From: Empedobacter stercoris
GTDB lineage: Bacteria; Bacteroidota; Bacteroidia; Flavobacteriales; Weeksellaceae
DNA length: 33,187 bases
Direction: 5' to 3'
Assembly: GCF_020281205.1 (NCBI RefSeq)
Contig: NZ_JACXZC010000032.1
Location: forward strand, 1-33,187
Below the pieces are notes generated by a model that saw nothing but the letters and a program-made list of their open reading frames with translations, made no database searches and was not told the origin of the DNA. The translations under genes and the position numbers were made by a program. Below, piece after piece: positions 31,556 through 33,187 of this stretch (positions are counted from its first letter, which is position 1; the number at the start of each line of letters is the position of its first letter).

Positions 31556-32011
31556 ATGAGTAAAAAACATATCCGAAAAGAGGTTATTCAACATCTTATT
31601 CAGCTTAAACAAGACGAAATCAATGCGTTAAAAGAATCGGAACGAATTTATGCAGAAGGTGCAGATTTAGACGAAGAATCAAGTTTAGAATTGGATGATT
31701 TTGCACAACAAAGTCAATCAACTGATGCGGCTCGAAAATTAAATATTCGTATTAATCAAGCCACTGAAGACTTAGAAAATTTCAAGGCATTACGACCTGA
31801 ATTAATCAATGAAATTACAGAAGGAAACGTTGTTTTGACTGATAAAGTTAATTTTGTAATTGGTTTATCTTTCAAAGATTTCGAATGGGAAAACAAAAAG
31901 TTTGTGGGCATTAGTACGCAAGCTCCTATTTTCGAAGCATTAATTGGAAAACGAGCAGGCGACAAATTAGAATTTAATGGGATACATTATACCATAGAAG
32001 AAATACTATAA
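31556..32011 (+). CDS. GreA/GreB-like transcription factor-related protein
   Basis: 151 residues. The N-terminal half is helical and highly charged (ALKESERIYAEGADLDEE), as in the Gre coiled coil, and the C-terminal part (ISTQAPIFEALIGKRAGDKL, then EFNGIHYTIEEIL) matches the GreA/GreB C-terminal domain that binds RNA polymerase. The acidic tip of true GreA is not clearly placed, so cleavage stimulation is not certain; relatives in flavobacteria are sometimes wrongly called 3-oxoacyl-ACP synthase. The MBL-fold gene starts 1 nt after its stop. Confidence 0.75.
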   Translation: MSKKHIRKEVIQHLIQLKQDEINALKESERIYAEGADLDEESSLELDDFAQQSQSTDAARKLNIRINQATEDLENFKALRPELINEITEGNVVLTDKVNFVIGLSFKDFEWENKKFVGISTQAPIFEALIGKRAGDKLEFNGIHYTIEEIL

Positions 32012-32012
32012 C

Positions 32013-32912
32013 ATGCCAAAAGTACATACTATTGATCTGAATTTTCAGAACGAAGATGAAGCAATTGCGACCTATCTAATCGAAACAGAACAAGGTCCCG
32101 TATTGGTTGATCCAGGACCGTATTCAACTTTCGAGAATTTGAAAGCTGGTATCGAAGCTTTAGGTTGGCGAATCATTGATATAGAAAATATATTAATTAC
32201 ACATATTCATTTTGATCATGCCGGCGCAGCGTGGAAATTTACGGAGCATGGTGCAACAATTTTCTTGAATCCTATTGGAATACCTCATCTTAAAAATCCC
32301 GAAAAATTATGGGAATCTGCCAAAATGATTTATGGAGATGAGATGGATCGTCTTTGGGGAGAAATGAAACCGATTAATGAAGAGTTTTTAGTAGGTCTTA
32401 GAGATGGTCAAAGTGTAGAATTTGGGGATACTGTTTTCGAAACTATTTACACTCCTGGTCATGCTGTGCATCACAATGCTTATGTAATGAATGATGTTAT
32501 TTTTACAGGAGATGTTGCGGGGGTTAAAATAGAAAACGGTCCAGTTGTACCACCTTGTCCTCCACCTGACATTCATATCGAATTATGGAAAGAATCTATT
32601 GCCAAATTGAAAAAAGTGAATGCAAAAGGTATTTATCCTACCCATTATGGCTATCATGAAGATGTAGAGAATCATTTTAACGAATTAGAAAAAGGATTGG
32701 ATGAATGGTCAAATTACATCAAACCAATGTACGATGACAACTTAACAGCAGACGAAATAACACCTGTTTTTGTTGATTACGTCACAAAATCATACAAAGA
32801 TTTAGGGTTATCCGAGGATCAAATTCAAGTGTATGAATACGCCAATCCATGTTGGATGTCGGTTAATGGACTTTTGAGATATTGGAAATTAAAAGAACAA
32901 GGTAGATTATAA
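32013..32912 (+). CDS. Metallo-beta-lactamase-fold hydrolase
   Basis: 299 residues. The dinuclear metal site is HIHFDH (His64, His66, Asp68, His69), His150 in PGHAVHH, Asp167 in TGDVAG, and His211 in PTHYG. Family members of this kind hydrolyse thioesters, lactones or glutathione adducts; no sign allows a choice, and there is no signal peptide, so it is cytosolic. It is coupled to the GreA-like gene by a 1-nt gap. An IS element sits 14 nt after its stop codon without breaking it. Confidence 0.85.
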   Translation: MPKVHTIDLNFQNEDEAIATYLIETEQGPVLVDPGPYSTFENLKAGIEALGWRIIDIENILITHIHFDHAGAAWKFTEHGATIFLNPIGIPHLKNPEKLWESAKMIYGDEMDRLWGEMKPINEEFLVGLRDGQSVEFGDTVFETIYTPGHAVHHNAYVMNDVIFTGDVAGVKIENGPVVPPCPPPDIHIELWKESIAKLKKVNAKGIYPTHYGYHEDVENHFNELEKGLDEWSNYIKPMYDDNLTADEITPVFVDYVTKSYKDLGLSEDQIQVYEYANPCWMSVNGLLRYWKLKEQGRL

Positions 32913-32939
32913 AAGTAATATAAAGCTGTCAGTTTACAC

Positions 32940-32977
32940 TGCCCCCAAAAAGTTAGACACTTTTGGGGGCATTTTTT
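32940..32977 (+). terminator. Terminator-like hairpin before transposase
   Basis: TGCCCCCAAAA (32940-32950) pairs perfectly with TTTTGGGGGCA (32961-32971) around a 10-nt loop, followed by six T (32972-32977). The transposase ATG comes directly after, at 32978. Confidence 0.6.
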
Positions 32978-33187
32978 ATGGCAAGAAAAGTAAAATATGA
33001 TGTAGCATATAAGTTGCGATGTGTCAAAGAAGTTTTAGAAAAACATCATTCAGTTCATTCTATATCACATCAAGAAGGTATTTCAGGAAGTCTATTGCGT
33101 AAGTGGATTACTGATTATCATAATCAAGGAATTTCAGGTATAGAACCTAAAAAAAACCAAACGTATAGCGTTGAATTTAAGTTGAAA
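32978..33187 (+). CDS. IS3-family transposase OrfA, partial at window end
   Basis: 70 codons from the ATG at 32978, running off the window. It begins MARKVKYDVAYKLRCVKEV and contains a helix-turn-helix (VHSISHQEGISGSLLRKWI), as in IS150-type OrfA, which binds the element ends. OrfB with the DDE catalytic domain would follow, usually after a programmed -1 frameshift. The ATG comes directly after the T run of the hairpin, so no ribosome-binding site is visible. Confidence 0.85.
   Translation, partial: MARKVKYDVAYKLRCVKEVLEKHHSVHSISHQEGISGSLLRKWITDYHNQGISGIEPKKNQTYSVEFKLK

Larger units (their letters stand above)
32927..33187 (+). mobile_element. IS3-family (IS150-like) element, left end
   Basis: Starts near 32927 with TGTCAGTTTACACTGCCCCC and continues with AAAAAGTTAGACAC, resembling the terminal repeats of IS150-like elements. 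The exact end could instead be 32940. The right end and the target duplication lie outside the window. Confidence 0.7.

Overview
The window is AT-rich, gene-dense chromosomal DNA from a member of the Bacteroidota, most likely a flavobacterium of the Weeksellaceae type (Empedobacter/Chryseobacterium relatives); the genus cannot be fixed from sequence alone. The signs are the protein families (SDR-type threonine dehydrogenase, AddB-like PD-(D/E)XK nuclease, short cytochrome bd subunit I, MscS-like/ECF sigma operon), start codons without clear Shine-Dalgarno sequences, and many promoters of the Bacteroidota type (TTG about 20 nt before TAnnTTTG). Almost every transcription unit ends in a strong A-stem-T hairpin terminator.

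Layout. 1-5200: MORN-repeat protein, AddB-like nuclease, dicarboxylate/amino acid symporter, small GNAT acetyltransferase. 5308-10316: membrane metallophosphoesterase, divergent COG0523/CobW GTPase, cydAB quinol oxidase. 10419-12629: acyl-ACP desaturase and PlsC (a lipid unit), then a META-domain lipoprotein. 12729-14382: small unknown protein, three tRNAs (Arg-UCU, Pro-UGG, Ser-GCU) on the minus strand, AmiD-like amidase lipoprotein. 14544-15742: VOC protein, small membrane protein, pentapeptide-repeat protein. 15792-18388: pnp and rpsO. 18389-18695: an unusual gene-free stretch with repeats, hairpins and a terminator. 18696-20317: ECF sigma factor, small charged protein and MscS-like channel. 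20505-23951: rhodanese and M13 peptidase, divergent from threonine dehydrogenase around a palindromic operator candidate. 24004-25178: nitroreductase and lipoprotein. 25284-27433: an overlapping three-gene operon of an AmgK-like sugar kinase, a stand-alone RapZ C-terminal domain and a MurU-like nucleotidyltransferase. 27500-32912: TonB-like/TPR pair, PhnA, ATP-cone/Mrr-type nuclease, DUF4268 protein, periplasmic thioredoxin, GreA-like factor and metallo-beta-lactamase-fold hydrolase. 32927-end: left end of an IS3-family element.

Most genes are housekeeping. The parts most worth a second look are the kinase/RapZ-CTD/MurU operon, which may join cell-wall amino-sugar salvage to an amino-sugar-phosphate sensor; the repeat-rich region between the channel gene and rpsO, which may produce a small RNA; the sigma/small protein/channel operon; and the nuclease carrying an ATP-cone. 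The IS carries a terminator-like hairpin directly before its transposase start. All functional statements come from motif recognition by eye; no database search was run.
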